A stretch of 64,000 nt of DNA from Pseudochelatococcus sp050946405 (GCF_050946405.1 NZ_JBMNUS010000001.1:1-64000), one strand, 5' to 3'; positions 33,845 to 44,057 are shown, numbered from the stretch's first letter. The notes: generated by a model not told the origin, from the letters alone. Made by a program: numbers and translations.

Positions 33845-34234
33845 TTAAGCCTGAAGCGAGGGGGTGAGATCGGCGACGACGTTCTCGACTCTTTCCGCGA
33901 TCGCCGCTACGGCTGCGGCGAATTCCGCCTCCTGCGCCCCGGCGCGTTCCTTTTCCGCCTCGCGCTTCTGCCGCAGCGCGGCGATTTCGGCCTGCGCCCC
34001 GGCCAGACGCCGGTCGGCGGCGGCGAGATCGTCCGCGATGGAGACGGCGGCCATGACGGTGAGGCGCAGTTCGTCGATGGCGCCGAACACCGCGGCGAGT
34101 TCTCCGATCCGCGCGTCGACCCGCGCCGACAGCGCCTCGATCCGCGCCTCGTCGCCCGCCTCGCAGGCCATGCGGTAGGCGCGCCCGGCGATGACGACGC
34201 TGACATGGGCGACGCCGCTGCTTTCCTGTGGCAC
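33845..34234 (-). CDS. zapA: Cell division protein ZapA
   Basis: ZapA cross-links FtsZ filaments at the division ring. The 129 residues open HVSVVIAGRAYRMACEAGDE, the canonical ZapA N-terminal domain, followed by ARIGELAAVFGAIDELRLTVMAA. A long coiled coil (EIAALRQKREAEKERAGAQE) makes up the second half. The start is a GTG at 34234 with GGAGG six bases upstream. An ATG in frame would only occur far outside the family N-terminus. The gene lies two bases after the DUF4164 gene. Confidence 0.9.
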   Translation of the reverse strand: MPQESSGVAHVSVVIAGRAYRMACEAGDEARIEALSARVDARIGELAAVFGAIDELRLTVMAAVSIADDLAAADRRLAGAQAEIAALRQKREAEKERAGAQEAEFAAAVAAIAERVENVVADLTPSLQA

Positions 34235-34236
34235 GA

Positions 34237-34509
34237 TCAGCCTCCCCGCTCGCCTGAAAGCACGGTCTCCACCTTCTCCAATGCGGCGGCGAGGCGCTCG
34301 TCGACATCGCCCGCCACCCGTTCGAGCCGGGCGACGCGCGCCAGCGTGCCGTCCAGCTCGACGGCGAGGCGGGCGCGGTCGTCCTGCATCAGGGCGAGTT
34401 CGGTCGGCAGGTCGCCGCCGCGCCGGTCGAGCTCCAGCCGGCGCACGCTCGCGCGCTCCAGCGCGCTCACGGCGTCGCCGAGCCGTTTCAACGCTTCCGC
34501 CAGCGACAT
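34237..34509 (-). CDS. DUF4164 coiled-coil protein
   Basis: This 90-residue protein is predicted to be almost all alpha-helical: AEALKRLGDAVSALERASVR, RRGGDLPTELALMQDDRARLA and RLERVAGDVDERLAAALEKV. It matches the small DUF4164 family, which occurs upstream of zapA in Rhizobiales. No function is established. Coupling with zapA (two-base gap, same strand) and the heptad pattern suggest a role at the division site. The start is ATG at 34509; a 26-residue longer version lacks family support. Confidence 0.8.
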   Translation of the reverse strand: MSLAEALKRLGDAVSALERASVRRLELDRRGGDLPTELALMQDDRARLAVELDGTLARVARLERVAGDVDERLAAALEKVETVLSGERGG

Positions 34510-34729
34510 GATGCAGCCCCCAATACCGAACTCGAGGTGAAAATCCACGTATCCGCGCAGGGTGAACGGCTGTTTTCCGCGCGTCAATACGCCTGATCGC
34601 CATGTTCCGTTTTGACATGGGGATACAGCCTGCTATCAAGCCTGATTATCAGCATGGCAGACGGGTGGCGTCACTCCGGCGCAGCGACGTCCGCCGCACG
34701 CATATGATCATATTCAAAGGATTCCACCC

Positions 34730-36751
34730 GTGACATCACAAGTCGAGCCCCATCAGGTCGCGTCCGAGCAGATCGGGCCGAAGCAGCTTGCCAACGCGGT
34801 GCGCGCGCTGGCGATCGATGCGGTGGAAAAGGCGAAGTCCGGCCACCCCGGCCTTCCGCTGGGCATGGCGGACGTGGCGACCGTGCTTTTCTCGCGCTTT
34901 CTCAAGTTCGACGCCGCCAATCCCGCCTGGCCGGACCGCGACAGGTTCATCCTGTCCGCCGGCCACGGATCCACATTGCTTTATGCATTGCTTTATCTCA
35001 CGGGCAACCCGTCGGTGACGCTCGATGAACTGAAGCGGTTCCGCCAGTTGCATTCGAAGACGCCGGGCCACCCCGAGAACTTCGTCACCGCCGGCGTCGA
35101 GACCACCACCGGCCCGCTCGGGCAGGGCCTCGCCACGGCGGTCGGCTTCGCGCTGGCGGAGCGGCTGCTCAACGCCGAATACGGCGGCGATCTCGTCGAC
35201 CACTTCACCTACGTCCTCGCCTCCGACGGCGACCTGATGGAAGGCATCAGCCAGGAGGCCATCGCGCTCGCCGGGCATCTTGCGCTCAACCGGCTGATCG
35301 TGATCTGGGACGACAACGGCATCTCCATCGACGGGCCGCTGTCGCTTTCCGATTCGGTCGATCAGGTCAAGCGCTTCGAAGCCGCCGGCTGGCGGGCCGT
35401 GCATGTCGACGGCCACGACCACGAGGCGGTGGCGGCCGCCATCGACGCCGCGCGCGCCGCCGACAGGCCGACGCTGATCGCCGCGAAAACCGTCATCGGC
35501 TACGGCTCCCCGAAGAAGGCCGGCACCTCGAAGGCCCACGGCGAGCCGCTGGGCGGCGACGAACTCCTCGCCACCAAGGAGGCGCTCGGCTGGCATCACG
35601 GGCCGTTCGAGATTCCCGACGATATCCTCGCCGCATGGCGGGCTTTCGGCGAGCGCGGGCGCGAGGCGCGTCTCGACTGGCAGAAGCGGCTTGCCGGGCA
35701 GCCCGAGAGCGTGCGCACCGAATTCGCCCGCCGCATCACCGGCGAGCCCGACGCGCGCCGCCTGCACGCGGCCATCGACGCGCTGAAACTGCGCCTGAAC
35801 GCCGAAGCACCCACGATCGCCACCCGCAAGGCAAGCGAACTGGCGCTGGAGGCGCTCGTGGACGAGGTGCCGGAACTGCTGCTCGGCTCGGCGGATCTCA
35901 CGCCCTCCAACAACACCCGCACCAAGGGGCTCAAGGAAATCGCCCCCGGCGACTTCAGCGGACGCTACATTCATTACGGCATCCGCGAACACGCCATGGC
36001 GGCGGCCATGAACGGCATCCTGCTGCATGGCGGCTATCGTCCGGCCGGCGGCACCTTCCTCGTGTTTTCCGACTACGCCCGCCCCGCCATCCGGCTCGCG
36101 GCGCTGACGGGAACCCCGGCGATCTACGTTTTCACGCACGATTCCATCGGGCTCGGCGAGGACGGCCCGACGCATCAGCCGGTGGAGCATCTGGCGGCGC
36201 TGCGCGCCATCCCCAACCTGCGCGTGCTGCGGCCGGCGGACGCGGTGGAGACCGCGGAAGCGTGGCAGATCGCGCTGGGCCGCACGACGGGGCCGACGCT
36301 GCTCGCCCTCACCCGCCAGAACCTGCCGGCCCTGCGCACCGAACCCGCGCCGCAGAACCTTTCGGCCACCGGCGCCTACGAGCTGTCGCCGGCCGAGGGC
36401 GTCGCGATGGCGTCGCTGTTCGCCTCCGGCTCGGAAGTCGAGATCGCGCTCAAGGCGCAGGCGTTGCTGAAGGAACAGGGCATCGCGGCGCGCGTCGTGT
36501 CGGTGCCGTCGCTGGAGCTGTTCCTGGAGCAGCCGGAAGACGTGCGCAAGGCGGTGATCGGCAGCGCCCGCATCAAGGTGGCCATCGAGGCGGCCGTGCG
36601 CTTCGGCTGGGACGCCGTGATCGATTCGGACGGCATCTTCGTCGGCCTGTCGGGTTTCGGCGCCAGCGCCCCGTACAAGGAACTCTACCGGCATTTCGGC
36701 ATCACGCCGGAGGCCGTCGCCGACAAGGTGGCCAGACGGCACAACGGCTGA
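34730..36751 (+). CDS. tkt: Transketolase
   Basis: Transketolase moves two-carbon units in the Calvin and pentose phosphate pathways with thiamine diphosphate. The 673-residue protein has GHPGLPLGMADVATVLFSRF, the ThDP-binding ASDGDLMEGISQEAIALAGH, HVDGHDHEAV, GTSKAHGEPLG, then the pyrimidine domain with HYGIREHAMAAAMNGI and FTHDSIGLGEDGPTHQP. The start is a GTG at 34730, directly before the family N-terminus. It opens a plus-strand series tkt-gap-pgk-fba. Gaps of 175-205 bases between these genes make separate promoters possible. Confidence 0.96.
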   Translation: MTSQVEPHQVASEQIGPKQLANAVRALAIDAVEKAKSGHPGLPLGMADVATVLFSRFLKFDAANPAWPDRDRFILSAGHGSTLLYALLYLTGNPSVTLDELKRFRQLHSKTPGHPENFVTAGVETTTGPLGQGLATAVGFALAERLLNAEYGGDLVDHFTYVLASDGDLMEGISQEAIALAGHLALNRLIVIWDDNGISIDGPLSLSDSVDQVKRFEAAGWRAVHVDGHDHEAVAAAIDAARAADRPTLIAAKTVIGYGSPKKAGTSKAHGEPLGGDELLATKEALGWHHGPFEIPDDILAAWRAFGERGREARLDWQKRLAGQPESVRTEFARRITGEPDARRLHAAIDALKLRLNAEAPTIATRKASELALEALVDEVPELLLGSADLTPSNNTRTKGLKEIAPGDFSGRYIHYGIREHAMAAAMNGILLHGGYRPAGGTFLVFSDYARPAIRLAALTGTPAIYVFTHDSIGLGEDGPTHQPVEHLAALRAIPNLRVLRPADAVETAEAWQIALGRTTGPTLLALTRQNLPALRTEPAPQNLSATGAYELSPAEGVAMASLFASGSEVEIALKAQALLKEQGIAARVVSVPSLELFLEQPEDVRKAVIGSARIKVAIEAAVRFGWDAVIDSDGIFVGLSGFGASAPYKELYRHFGITPEAVADKVARRHNG

Positions 36752-36758
36752 GGCGAAC

Positions 36759-36799
36759 AGAGCATTTCTACTAATATCCATAGAAGGCGGAAATGCTCT
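36759..36799 (+). terminator. Hairpin after tkt
   Basis: AGAGCATTTC and GAAATGCTCT form a 10-bp stem around a 21-nt loop and are followed by ATACCTTTAT. It resembles the hairpin at 4683-4723 in its outer arms, so it may be a dispersed element as well as a tkt terminator. Confidence 0.4.
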
Positions 36800-36926
36800 A
36801 TACCTTTATCGGCACATCAAAGTTTCCGAAAAGAACACAAACTTTTTGATTTGATGCGATATGAGGCCGGCGGCGCCGGCCGGAACGGCACAACCGAGTG
36901 AGCATCTTTTGCGAGGAGACGAAAAC

Positions 36927-37934
36927 ATGGCGGTTCGCGTAGCAATCAACGGATTTGGTCGCATCGGGCGCAACATCCTGCGCGCCATTGTGGAAAGCGG
37001 GCGCACCGACGTCGAGGTGGTGGCGATCAACGACCTTGCCCCCGTGGAGACGAACGCCCACCTGCTGCGCTTCGATTCCATCCATGGCCGCTTTCCCGGC
37101 GAGGTGAAGGTCGACGGCGACACGATCGACGTGGGCCGCGGCCCGATCAAGGTGACGGCGGTGCGCGATCCCGCGCAGCTCCCGCACGGCGAGCTCGGCA
37201 TCGACATCGCGCTCGAATCGACCGGCATCTTCACGGCGCGCGACAAGGCGGCGGCCCACCTCGCCGCGGGCGCGAAGCGCGTCATCGTCTCGGCTCCGGC
37301 CGACGGCGCGGATCTCACTGTCGTCTACGGCGTGAACCACGACAAGCTGACGAAGGATCATCTCGTCATCTCGAACGCTTCGTGCACCACGAACTCCCTC
37401 GCGCCGGTCGCCAAGGTGCTGCACGAGACGGTGGGCATCGAGCACGGCTTCATGACCACGATCCATTCCTACACCAACGACCAGCCCTCGCTGGACCAGG
37501 TGCACAAGGATCTCTACCGCGCCCGCGCGGCCGCGCTGTCGCAGATCCCCACCTCGACCGGCGCCGCCAAGGCCGTCGGCCTCGTGCTGCCGGAACTCGC
37601 CGGCAAGCTTGACGGCAGTTCCATCCGCGTGCCCACTCCGAATGTGTCGGTGATCGATTTCAAGTTCGTGGCCAGGCGCGCGACGACGAAGGAAGAGATC
37701 AACGAGGCGATCAGGGCGGCGGCGGAAGGCCCGCTCAAGGGCGTGCTCGGCTTCACCAGCCAGCCCAACGTGTCGGTGGACTTCAACCACGATCCCCACT
37801 CCTCCATCTTCGCGCTCGACCAGACGAAGGTCATCGACGGCACCTTCGTGCGCGTGCTGAGCTGGTACGACAACGAATGGGGCTTTTCGAACCGCATGTC
37901 GGACGTCGCCGTCGTGCTGGGCAAGCTGATCTGA
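36927..37934 (+). CDS. gap: Glyceraldehyde-3-phosphate dehydrogenase
   Basis: GAPDH (335 residues) interconverts glyceraldehyde-3-phosphate and 1,3-bisphosphoglycerate. The NAD(P) domain has RVAINGFGRIGRNILRAIVE. The catalytic cysteine lies in ISNASCTTNSLAPVAKVLHE. The catalytic domain includes TTIHSYTNDQPSLDQVHKDL, with the conserved histidine, and SWYDNEWGFSNRM near the C-terminus. The ATG at 36927 follows GAGGAGA. Whether NAD or NADP is preferred is not evident. It lies between tkt and pgk. Confidence 0.97.
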   Translation: MAVRVAINGFGRIGRNILRAIVESGRTDVEVVAINDLAPVETNAHLLRFDSIHGRFPGEVKVDGDTIDVGRGPIKVTAVRDPAQLPHGELGIDIALESTGIFTARDKAAAHLAAGAKRVIVSAPADGADLTVVYGVNHDKLTKDHLVISNASCTTNSLAPVAKVLHETVGIEHGFMTTIHSYTNDQPSLDQVHKDLYRARAAALSQIPTSTGAAKAVGLVLPELAGKLDGSSIRVPTPNVSVIDFKFVARRATTKEEINEAIRAAAEGPLKGVLGFTSQPNVSVDFNHDPHSSIFALDQTKVIDGTFVRVLSWYDNEWGFSNRMSDVAVVLGKLI

Positions 37935-38137
37935 CGCCTGCGCATCGGGCCGGGGGAGCGCCTTCCGGTCCGATGTGTCGACAAGTGAAGAAGCGCCCGC
38001 CCGCATCCGCCGGGACGCAGGGCGCCTGACGGGAGACGCGGGAAAAAGCTGTTTGACCAGATGAAATCATCTGATCGACAAGTATTTCCTCTAGGATATA
38101 ACAACCCGCGCCTCTTCATGACCGGAGTTATGCCCAG

Positions 38138-39358
38138 ATGACCGCTTTTCGCACCCTCGACGACGCCGATGTACAAGGCCGGCGTGTGCTCGTCCGTGTC
38201 GATCTCAACGTGCCCAAGGACGACGACGGCAACGTCACCGACACCACCCGCATCGCCCGCGCCATGCCGACGATCGGCGAACTGGCCGACAGGGGCGCGC
38301 GGGTGATCGTCCTGTCGCACTTCGGCCGCCCCAAGGGGCGCGATCCCAAGGAGAGCCTGAGCCCGCTCGCGCCCATCTGCGCCGATATTCTGGGGCGGCC
38401 CGTGGCCTTTGCAGACGATGTCGTCGGCGAGGTCGCGGAGCATGCCGCGGCGGCGCTCGGCGACGGCGAGGTCCTGCTGCTGGAGAACACCCGCTTTCAT
38501 GCGGGCGAGGAAAAGAACGACCCCGATTTCGTCGCGGCCCTGGCGCGGCTTGGCGAGCTTTACGTCAACGACGCCTTTTCCGCCGCCCACCGCGCCCATG
38601 CGTCGACGGAGGGGCTCGCGCATGTGCTGCCGGCCTTCGCCGGGCGCACCATGCAGGCGGAGCTGGAGGCGCTGGCGAAGGGACTGGAGACGCCGCGGCG
38701 TCCCGTGGTGGCGCTCATCGGCGGCGCCAAGGTTTCGACCAAGCTCGCGCTGCTCGAGAACCTCGTGACGAAGGTGGATGCGCTCGTGGTCGGCGGCGGC
38801 ATGGCCAACACCTTCCTGCTGGCGCAGGGTGTCGCGGTCGGCAAGTCGCTGGCCGAGCGGGACCTCGCCCCCACCGCGCTGCGCATTCTCGAGGCTGCGG
38901 ACAGGCACGGCTGCACCATCATCCTGCCGGTCGACGCCGTGGTGGCGTGGGATTTCAAGGCGGGTGCGGAAAACCGCGCCTACGGCCTCGACGCCATTCC
39001 CGAGGACGGCATGATCCTCGACATCGGCCCGCAATCGGTGGAGCGCGTGCGCGCGGCGATAGACGACGCAGCGACACTGGTGTGGAACGGGCCGCTCGGC
39101 GCCTTCGAGCTCGAACCGTTCGACCGGGGCACCGTGGAGGCGGCCCGCCATGCGGCGCAGCGCACGCGCGGGGGCAAGCTGGTGTCGGTCGCCGGCGGCG
39201 GCGACACCATCGCGGCGCTGAACAAGGCCGATGCGGTGGCCGATTTCACCTATGTCTCGACGGCGGGCGGCGCCTTCCTCGAGTGGCTGGAAGGCAAGCC
39301 CCTGCCGGGCGTCGCCGCCCTGTCGCCGGCAGCCGCGCCCGCCACGACCGGCGCCTGA
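38138..39358 (+). CDS. pgk: Phosphoglycerate kinase
   Basis: PGK transfers phosphate between 1,3-bisphosphoglycerate and ADP. The 406 residues show VLVRVDLNVPKDDDGNVTD, SHFGRPKGRDPKESLSP, VLLLENTRFHAGEEKN, NDAFSAAHRAHAST, the hinge and nucleotide domain VVALIGGAKVSTKLALLENL, and the C-terminal SVAGGGDTIAALNKADA. The C-terminus is extended by a short Ala/Thr tail. Its stop lies inside a 20-bp unit that is tandemly duplicated (39351-39390). Confidence 0.97.
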   Translation: MTAFRTLDDADVQGRRVLVRVDLNVPKDDDGNVTDTTRIARAMPTIGELADRGARVIVLSHFGRPKGRDPKESLSPLAPICADILGRPVAFADDVVGEVAEHAAAALGDGEVLLLENTRFHAGEEKNDPDFVAALARLGELYVNDAFSAAHRAHASTEGLAHVLPAFAGRTMQAELEALAKGLETPRRPVVALIGGAKVSTKLALLENLVTKVDALVVGGGMANTFLLAQGVAVGKSLAERDLAPTALRILEAADRHGCTIILPVDAVVAWDFKAGAENRAYGLDAIPEDGMILDIGPQSVERVRAAIDDAATLVWNGPLGAFELEPFDRGTVEAARHAAQRTRGGKLVSVAGGGDTIAALNKADAVADFTYVSTAGGAFLEWLEGKPLPGVAALSPAAAPATTGA

Positions 39359-39390
39359 ACGCGCCGTCCGGCGCCTGAACGCGCCGTCCG
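39351..39390 (+). repeat. 20-bp tandem duplication at the pgk stop codon
   Basis: GCGCCTGAACGCGCCGTCCG occurs twice without a gap (39351-39370 and 39371-39390). Each copy contains TGA; the first is the pgk stop. Confidence 0.9.
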
Positions 39391-39539
39391 GCGCACTTGG
39401 AGAGCGGGAGCGGAATATTCCGACGCGAACGGGTATCCGGCTCCCGCCATCCGTTTCCGCATCCAGTTCATCCTGAAGAATGACGCTCATTCTTCGGTTC
39501 GATACAGTACAGTGCATTTTTCGTTGAGGAGGATGGCCC

Positions 39540-40604
39540 GTGGCCCGCATCACCCTGAGACAGCTTCTCGATCACGCGGCAGAGCACGGCTATGGCGTGC
39601 CCGCGTTCAACATCAACAACATGGAACAGGGGCTCGCCATCATGGCGGCCGCGGACGCCGTGGATGCTCCTGTGATCATCCAGGCGAGCCGCGGCGCGCG
39701 GGCCTATGCCAACGACATCGTGCTGGCCCGCCTGATCGACGCGCTCGTGGAGATCTATCCGCACATTCCGGTCTGCATGCATCTCGACCACGGCAATGCC
39801 GAGCCCACCTGCGTCACGGCGTTGCAGAACGGTTTCACCTCGGTGATGATGGACGGCTCGCTGCTGGCCGACGGCAAGACGCCGGCCGACTACGAGTATA
39901 ACGTCGCCATCACGAAGCGCGTCGCCGACATCGCCCATTGGGGCGGGGCTTCCGTCGAGGGCGAGCTGGGCGTGCTCGGCTCGCTGGAGACCGGCGAGGG
40001 CGACAAGGAAGACGGCCACGGCGCCGAGGGCAAGCTCTCGCACGACCAATTGCTGACCGATCCCGATCAGGCCGTCGATTTCGTGAAGAAGACGAAGGTC
40101 GACGCGCTCGCCATCGCCATGGGCACCTCGCACGGCGCCTACAAGTTCAGCCGCAAGCCGGACGGCGAGATTCTCGCGATGCACGTCATCGAGGAGATTC
40201 ACAAGCGCCTGCCGAACGTGCACCTCGTCATGCACGGCTCGTCGTCGGTGCCGCAGGAGTTGCAGGACATCATCAACACGTATGGCGGCGAGATGCCCCA
40301 GACGTGGGGCGTGCCGGTCGAGGAAATCATCCGCGGCATCAAGCATGGCGTGCGCAAGGTCAACATCGACACCGACAACCGCCTCGCGATGACCGGGGCG
40401 ATCCGCAAGGTGCTCTCCACCGACAAGGCCGAGTTCGACCCGCGCAAGTATCTGAAGCCCGCCATGGAGGCGATGACGAAGCTGTGCCGGCAGCGCCTGG
40501 AAGAGTTCGGCACCGCCGGCAACGCCTCGAAGATCAAGGTGCTGCCGTTGTCCGCGATGGCCAAGCGCTACGCCGCCGGCGAGCTCGATCCGACCTTCGG
40601 CTGA
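39540..40604 (+). CDS. fba: Class II fructose-bisphosphate aldolase
   Basis: This 354-residue class II aldolase cleaves or forms fructose-1,6-bisphosphate (and sedoheptulose bisphosphate in CbbA types) with a divalent metal. Visible are GVPAFNINNMEQGLAIMAAA, the zinc-binding CMHLDHGN, VEGELGVLGSLE, AIAMGTSHGAYKF, LVMHGSSSVPQE and GVRKVNIDTDNRLAMTGA. The length and the inserted GEGDKEDGHGAEGK loop match the CbbA-like subgroup of chemoautotrophs and Rhizobiales. The start is a GTG at 39540 with AGGAGGA upstream. It ends the tkt-gap-pgk-fba series. Confidence 0.96.
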   Translation: MARITLRQLLDHAAEHGYGVPAFNINNMEQGLAIMAAADAVDAPVIIQASRGARAYANDIVLARLIDALVEIYPHIPVCMHLDHGNAEPTCVTALQNGFTSVMMDGSLLADGKTPADYEYNVAITKRVADIAHWGGASVEGELGVLGSLETGEGDKEDGHGAEGKLSHDQLLTDPDQAVDFVKKTKVDALAIAMGTSHGAYKFSRKPDGEILAMHVIEEIHKRLPNVHLVMHGSSSVPQELQDIINTYGGEMPQTWGVPVEEIIRGIKHGVRKVNIDTDNRLAMTGAIRKVLSTDKAEFDPRKYLKPAMEAMTKLCRQRLEEFGTAGNASKIKVLPLSAMAKRYAAGELDPTFG

Positions 40605-40783
40605 TCGGGGACGCTCGGGGCACCCGCCCGGCCATCCTGCGAATCGCCGGGTTTTCGCGAAGCTGGCGGCACGTTGCTGCCGCCAGATCTTGCCGCTGCG
40701 TTGCAAGCGGAAATGGAGCATGGCGTCGACCGCGCCCGCAGGGTCGGCCTGCTGCTGCGCCTTGAGCGAAGCAGCCGCCGACG

Positions 40784-41386
40784 TCAGCCGCCGTTCTTGT
40801 CCGCCTCCCCCTTCCGGCCCACCAGCGCGTCGAGACGCGCCTGCATGTCGGCCATCTGCTTTTTCAGCGCCTCGAGATCGGCCGCGTCGTTGGCGGGCAC
40901 GGCCGGGCGGCGCTCCTCCTCGGCGGCTTTCTGCGGGAAGGGCGTGAACAGGCGCAGCGCCTCGTTGAACATCGCCACGTTGTTGCGCACCTGCTCCTCG
41001 ATGGCGTGGAAAGCCGCCGCGGCGCCGAAGGACTGCGCCATCTTCTCGCGCAGTTTCTGCTGCTCGCGCGTGAAATTCTCGATGGAGAACTCGAGATAGC
41101 TCGGCACGAGCGCCTCCATGCTGTCGCCGTAGAAGCGAATGAGCTGGCGCAGGAACGCGACCGGCAGCAGGGATTGCCCCTCCTTGCCTTCCTCCTCGAA
41201 GATGATCTGGGTCAGCACGGAACGGGTGATATCCTCACCCGACTTCGCATCGAAGACGACGAAGTCCTCACCCAGACGCACCATCCCCGCCAGATCCTCG
41301 AGTGTCACATAAGTGCTGGTTCCCGTGTGGTACAGGCGGCGATTAGCGTACTTCTTGATAACCGTGGGTTGTTTCTCAGTCGCCAT
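40784..41386 (-). CDS. phaR: Polyhydroxyalkanoate synthesis repressor PhaR
   Basis: PhaR binds nascent PHB granules and the promoters of PHA genes, releasing repression when polymer accumulates. The 200 residues have the PHB_acc_N domain VIKKYANRRLYHTGTSTYVT, followed by LEDLAGMVRLGEDFVVFDAK and SGEDITRSVLTQIIFEEE. Further on is YLEFSIENFTREQQKLREKM, and then a coiled-coil end. The ATG at 41386 follows AGGA; earlier in-frame ATGs at 41392 and 41404 add up to six residues. It is divergent from phaA, which it would control. Confidence 0.94.
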   Translation of the reverse strand: MATEKQPTVIKKYANRRLYHTGTSTYVTLEDLAGMVRLGEDFVVFDAKSGEDITRSVLTQIIFEEEGKEGQSLLPVAFLRQLIRFYGDSMEALVPSYLEFSIENFTREQQKLREKMAQSFGAAAAFHAIEEQVRNNVAMFNEALRLFTPFPQKAAEEERRPAVPANDAADLEALKKQMADMQARLDALVGRKGEADKNGG

Positions 41387-41712
41387 GAGCATCCTAGCCG
41401 TCATTCTGCCCCGCCGGTGTTTTGCAGCGCCTTGCGATTTGATGCAGGTCATTGCTCCGGCCCCTGAGTCGGGGACGATAGGCTGTTCGCGCGTTCTGGC
41501 AAACAATTTTCGCAGCAACCCGTTGTTGCGGTGCGGGTTCACACCGGTCGCCCGCCCCCGGCGGCGCGCCCGGAGACGTTTGCCGCGGTTTCTACGCTTG
41601 ACGCTCCGCACGCCGCGTTCACAATCAGCGGCGGGGGAGGAACTTCACCGCCCGCTCCGGGCAGAAAGCCCCGCAGAACGTTTTTAAAAACGCTCAACTG
41701 GAGACTGATCTC
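41387..41712. promoter_or_regulatory. Divergent phaR/phaA promoter region
   Basis: This 326-bp region holds no gene. It contains TTGCAGCGCCTTGCG (41418-41432) and TTGATGCAGG, both TGC-rich in the manner of PhaR operator descriptions. A perfect 14-bp palindrome CGTTTTTAAAAACG lies at 41679-41692, only 20 bases before the phaA ATG. A further IR-like CGCAGCAACCCGTTGTTGCG lies near 41512. Which of these is used cannot be decided by eye. Confidence 0.4.
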
Positions 41713-42891
<1,179 letters not shown>

Positions 42892-42958
42892 TCGTCAAGC
42901 GCTGATCGTCTTTGCCGCAAAAGGGCCGCGAGACAACGACAAGACGATCCCGCACACC

Positions 42959-42981
42959 GTTCCGGCGGCCTCCGCCGGAAC
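42959..42981 (+). terminator. Hairpin after phaA
   Basis: A 10-bp perfect stem GTTCCGGCGG/CCGCCGGAAC closes a 3-nt loop. There is no following T-run, so it may be a partial terminator. Confidence 0.45.
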
Positions 42982-43066
42982 GTCTGCGCTGCTTTGGGCC
43001 AACATATCTCCTGCGCGGCGAACAATAGTTTCCGTAGCAACAAGTCTAAAAAATTGATCGATAATA

Positions 43067-43094
43067 ATGACTTCGCAGGAGACAACCCTATAAT
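43067..43094 (+). promoter_or_regulatory. phaB: Candidate phaB promoter
   Basis: A perfect TATAAT at 43089-43094 has ATGACT sixteen bases upstream as a weak -35. It lies in the AT-rich tract 130 bases before phaB. Confidence 0.35.
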
Positions 43095-43225
43095 TTCATA
43101 CTATCCTGATGTTGTTCTGAATCGGGACTTCAAGGCTGCTTTCTGGCAGAAATGTTGGGCGGCATCGGTTTCTTTCGCAACGGAATCTGTGCTGCCTCAC
43201 GTACAAGAAAAGAAAAGGGATCACC

Positions 43226-43954
43226 ATGGCACGGGTAGCGATTGTAACCGGGGGCACGCGCGGCATCGGCGCGGCGATCTCCAAGGCTTTGGCGGCAGCC
43301 GGACACAAGGTCATCGCCAATTACGCCGGCAATGAAGAAGCGGCGGCGAAGTTCTTCGCCGAAACGGGCATTCCGGTCATCAAGTTCGACGTCAGCGATC
43401 CGGTGGCGTCGGCGGAAGGCATCGCCAAGATCGAAGCGGAGCACGGCCCCATCGACATCGTGGTCAACAACGCCGGCATCACGCGCGACGCCACGTTCCA
43501 CCGCCTGTCGTATGAACAATGGTCGCAGGTGCTGCGCACCAACCTCGATTCGGCGTTCAACGTCACCCGCCCGGTGATCGAGGGCCTGCGCGCGCGCGGC
43601 TGGGGCCGCATCATCAACATTTCGTCGATCAACGGCCAGAAGGGGCAGGCGGGGCAGACGAACTATTCGGCCGCCAAGGCCGGTTTGATCGGCTTCACCA
43701 AGGCGCTGGCGCAGGAGAACGCCTCCAAGGGCATCACCGTCAACGTCATCGCGCCCGGCTACATCGACACCGAGATGGTCGCCGCCGTGCCGGAAGACGT
43801 GCTGAAGAAGATCATCGCCACCATCCCGACCGGCCGTCTCGGCCGGGCCGAGGAAATCGCCGACGCCGTGGTGTTCCTCGCCTCCGAGCAGGCGAGCTTC
43901 TTCAACGGATCGGTGCTGACCGTCAACGGCGCCCAGTACATCGCCAACGGCTGA
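43226..43954 (+). CDS. phaB: Acetoacetyl-CoA reductase PhaB
   Basis: PhaB reduces acetoacetyl-CoA to (R)-3-hydroxybutyryl-CoA using NADPH. The 242-residue short-chain dehydrogenase has VAIVTGGTRGIGAAISKAL, VVNNAGITRD, the catalytic INISSINGQKGQAGQTNYSA with Ser/Tyr/Lys, and IAPGYIDTEMV, all characteristic of PhaB. It is the second PHB-precursor enzyme after phaA. A strong terminator lies just downstream (44027-44057). No canonical phaC is in the window, although the DUF3141 protein at 16.6-18.9 kb has a PhaC-like triad. Confidence 0.95.
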   Translation: MARVAIVTGGTRGIGAAISKALAAAGHKVIANYAGNEEAAAKFFAETGIPVIKFDVSDPVASAEGIAKIEAEHGPIDIVVNNAGITRDATFHRLSYEQWSQVLRTNLDSAFNVTRPVIEGLRARGWGRIINISSINGQKGQAGQTNYSAAKAGLIGFTKALAQENASKGITVNVIAPGYIDTEMVAAVPEDVLKKIIATIPTGRLGRAEEIADAVVFLASEQASFFNGSVLTVNGAQYIANG

Positions 43955-43974
43955 TCCGCTTGCAGGAGAAAGAT

Positions 43975-44010
43975 TTGGAGCGGCGTCAAGCTTCCGCTTG
44001 AATGCATGCC
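43975..44010 (+). repeat. Dispersed intergenic repeat, partial copy E
   Basis: This stretch reads TTTGGAGCGGCGTCAAGCTT then CCGCTTGAATGCATGCC. It matches the hairpin end of copies A and B with decayed stem arms. It lies between phaB and its terminator. Confidence 0.6.
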
Positions 44011-44026
44011 GGCATCGATCCCGGCG

Positions 44027-44057
44027 CGAAGCCCCGGATTTTCCGGGGCTTCGTTTT
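44027..44057 (+). terminator. Terminator of phaB
   Basis: CGAAGCCCCGG and CCGGGGCTTCG (11 bp, loop ATTTT) are followed by TTTTC. It lies 73 bases after the phaB stop and just before the convergent gloB stop. Confidence 0.75.

Larger units (their letters stand above)
42892..43225. other. phaA-phaB intergenic region
   Basis: This is a 334-bp gap. The left part has a strong hairpin (42959-42981: GTTCCGGCGG, loop CCT, CCGCCGGAAC) that may end phaA transcripts. The right part turns AT-rich (43010-43110), unlike its surroundings, and probably carries a phaB promoter. No gene is supported. Confidence 0.6.

Noticed and set aside
34736..36781. 681-codon minus-strand frame opposite tkt
   Set aside because: tkt is unmistakable; the antisense frame is compositional noise.
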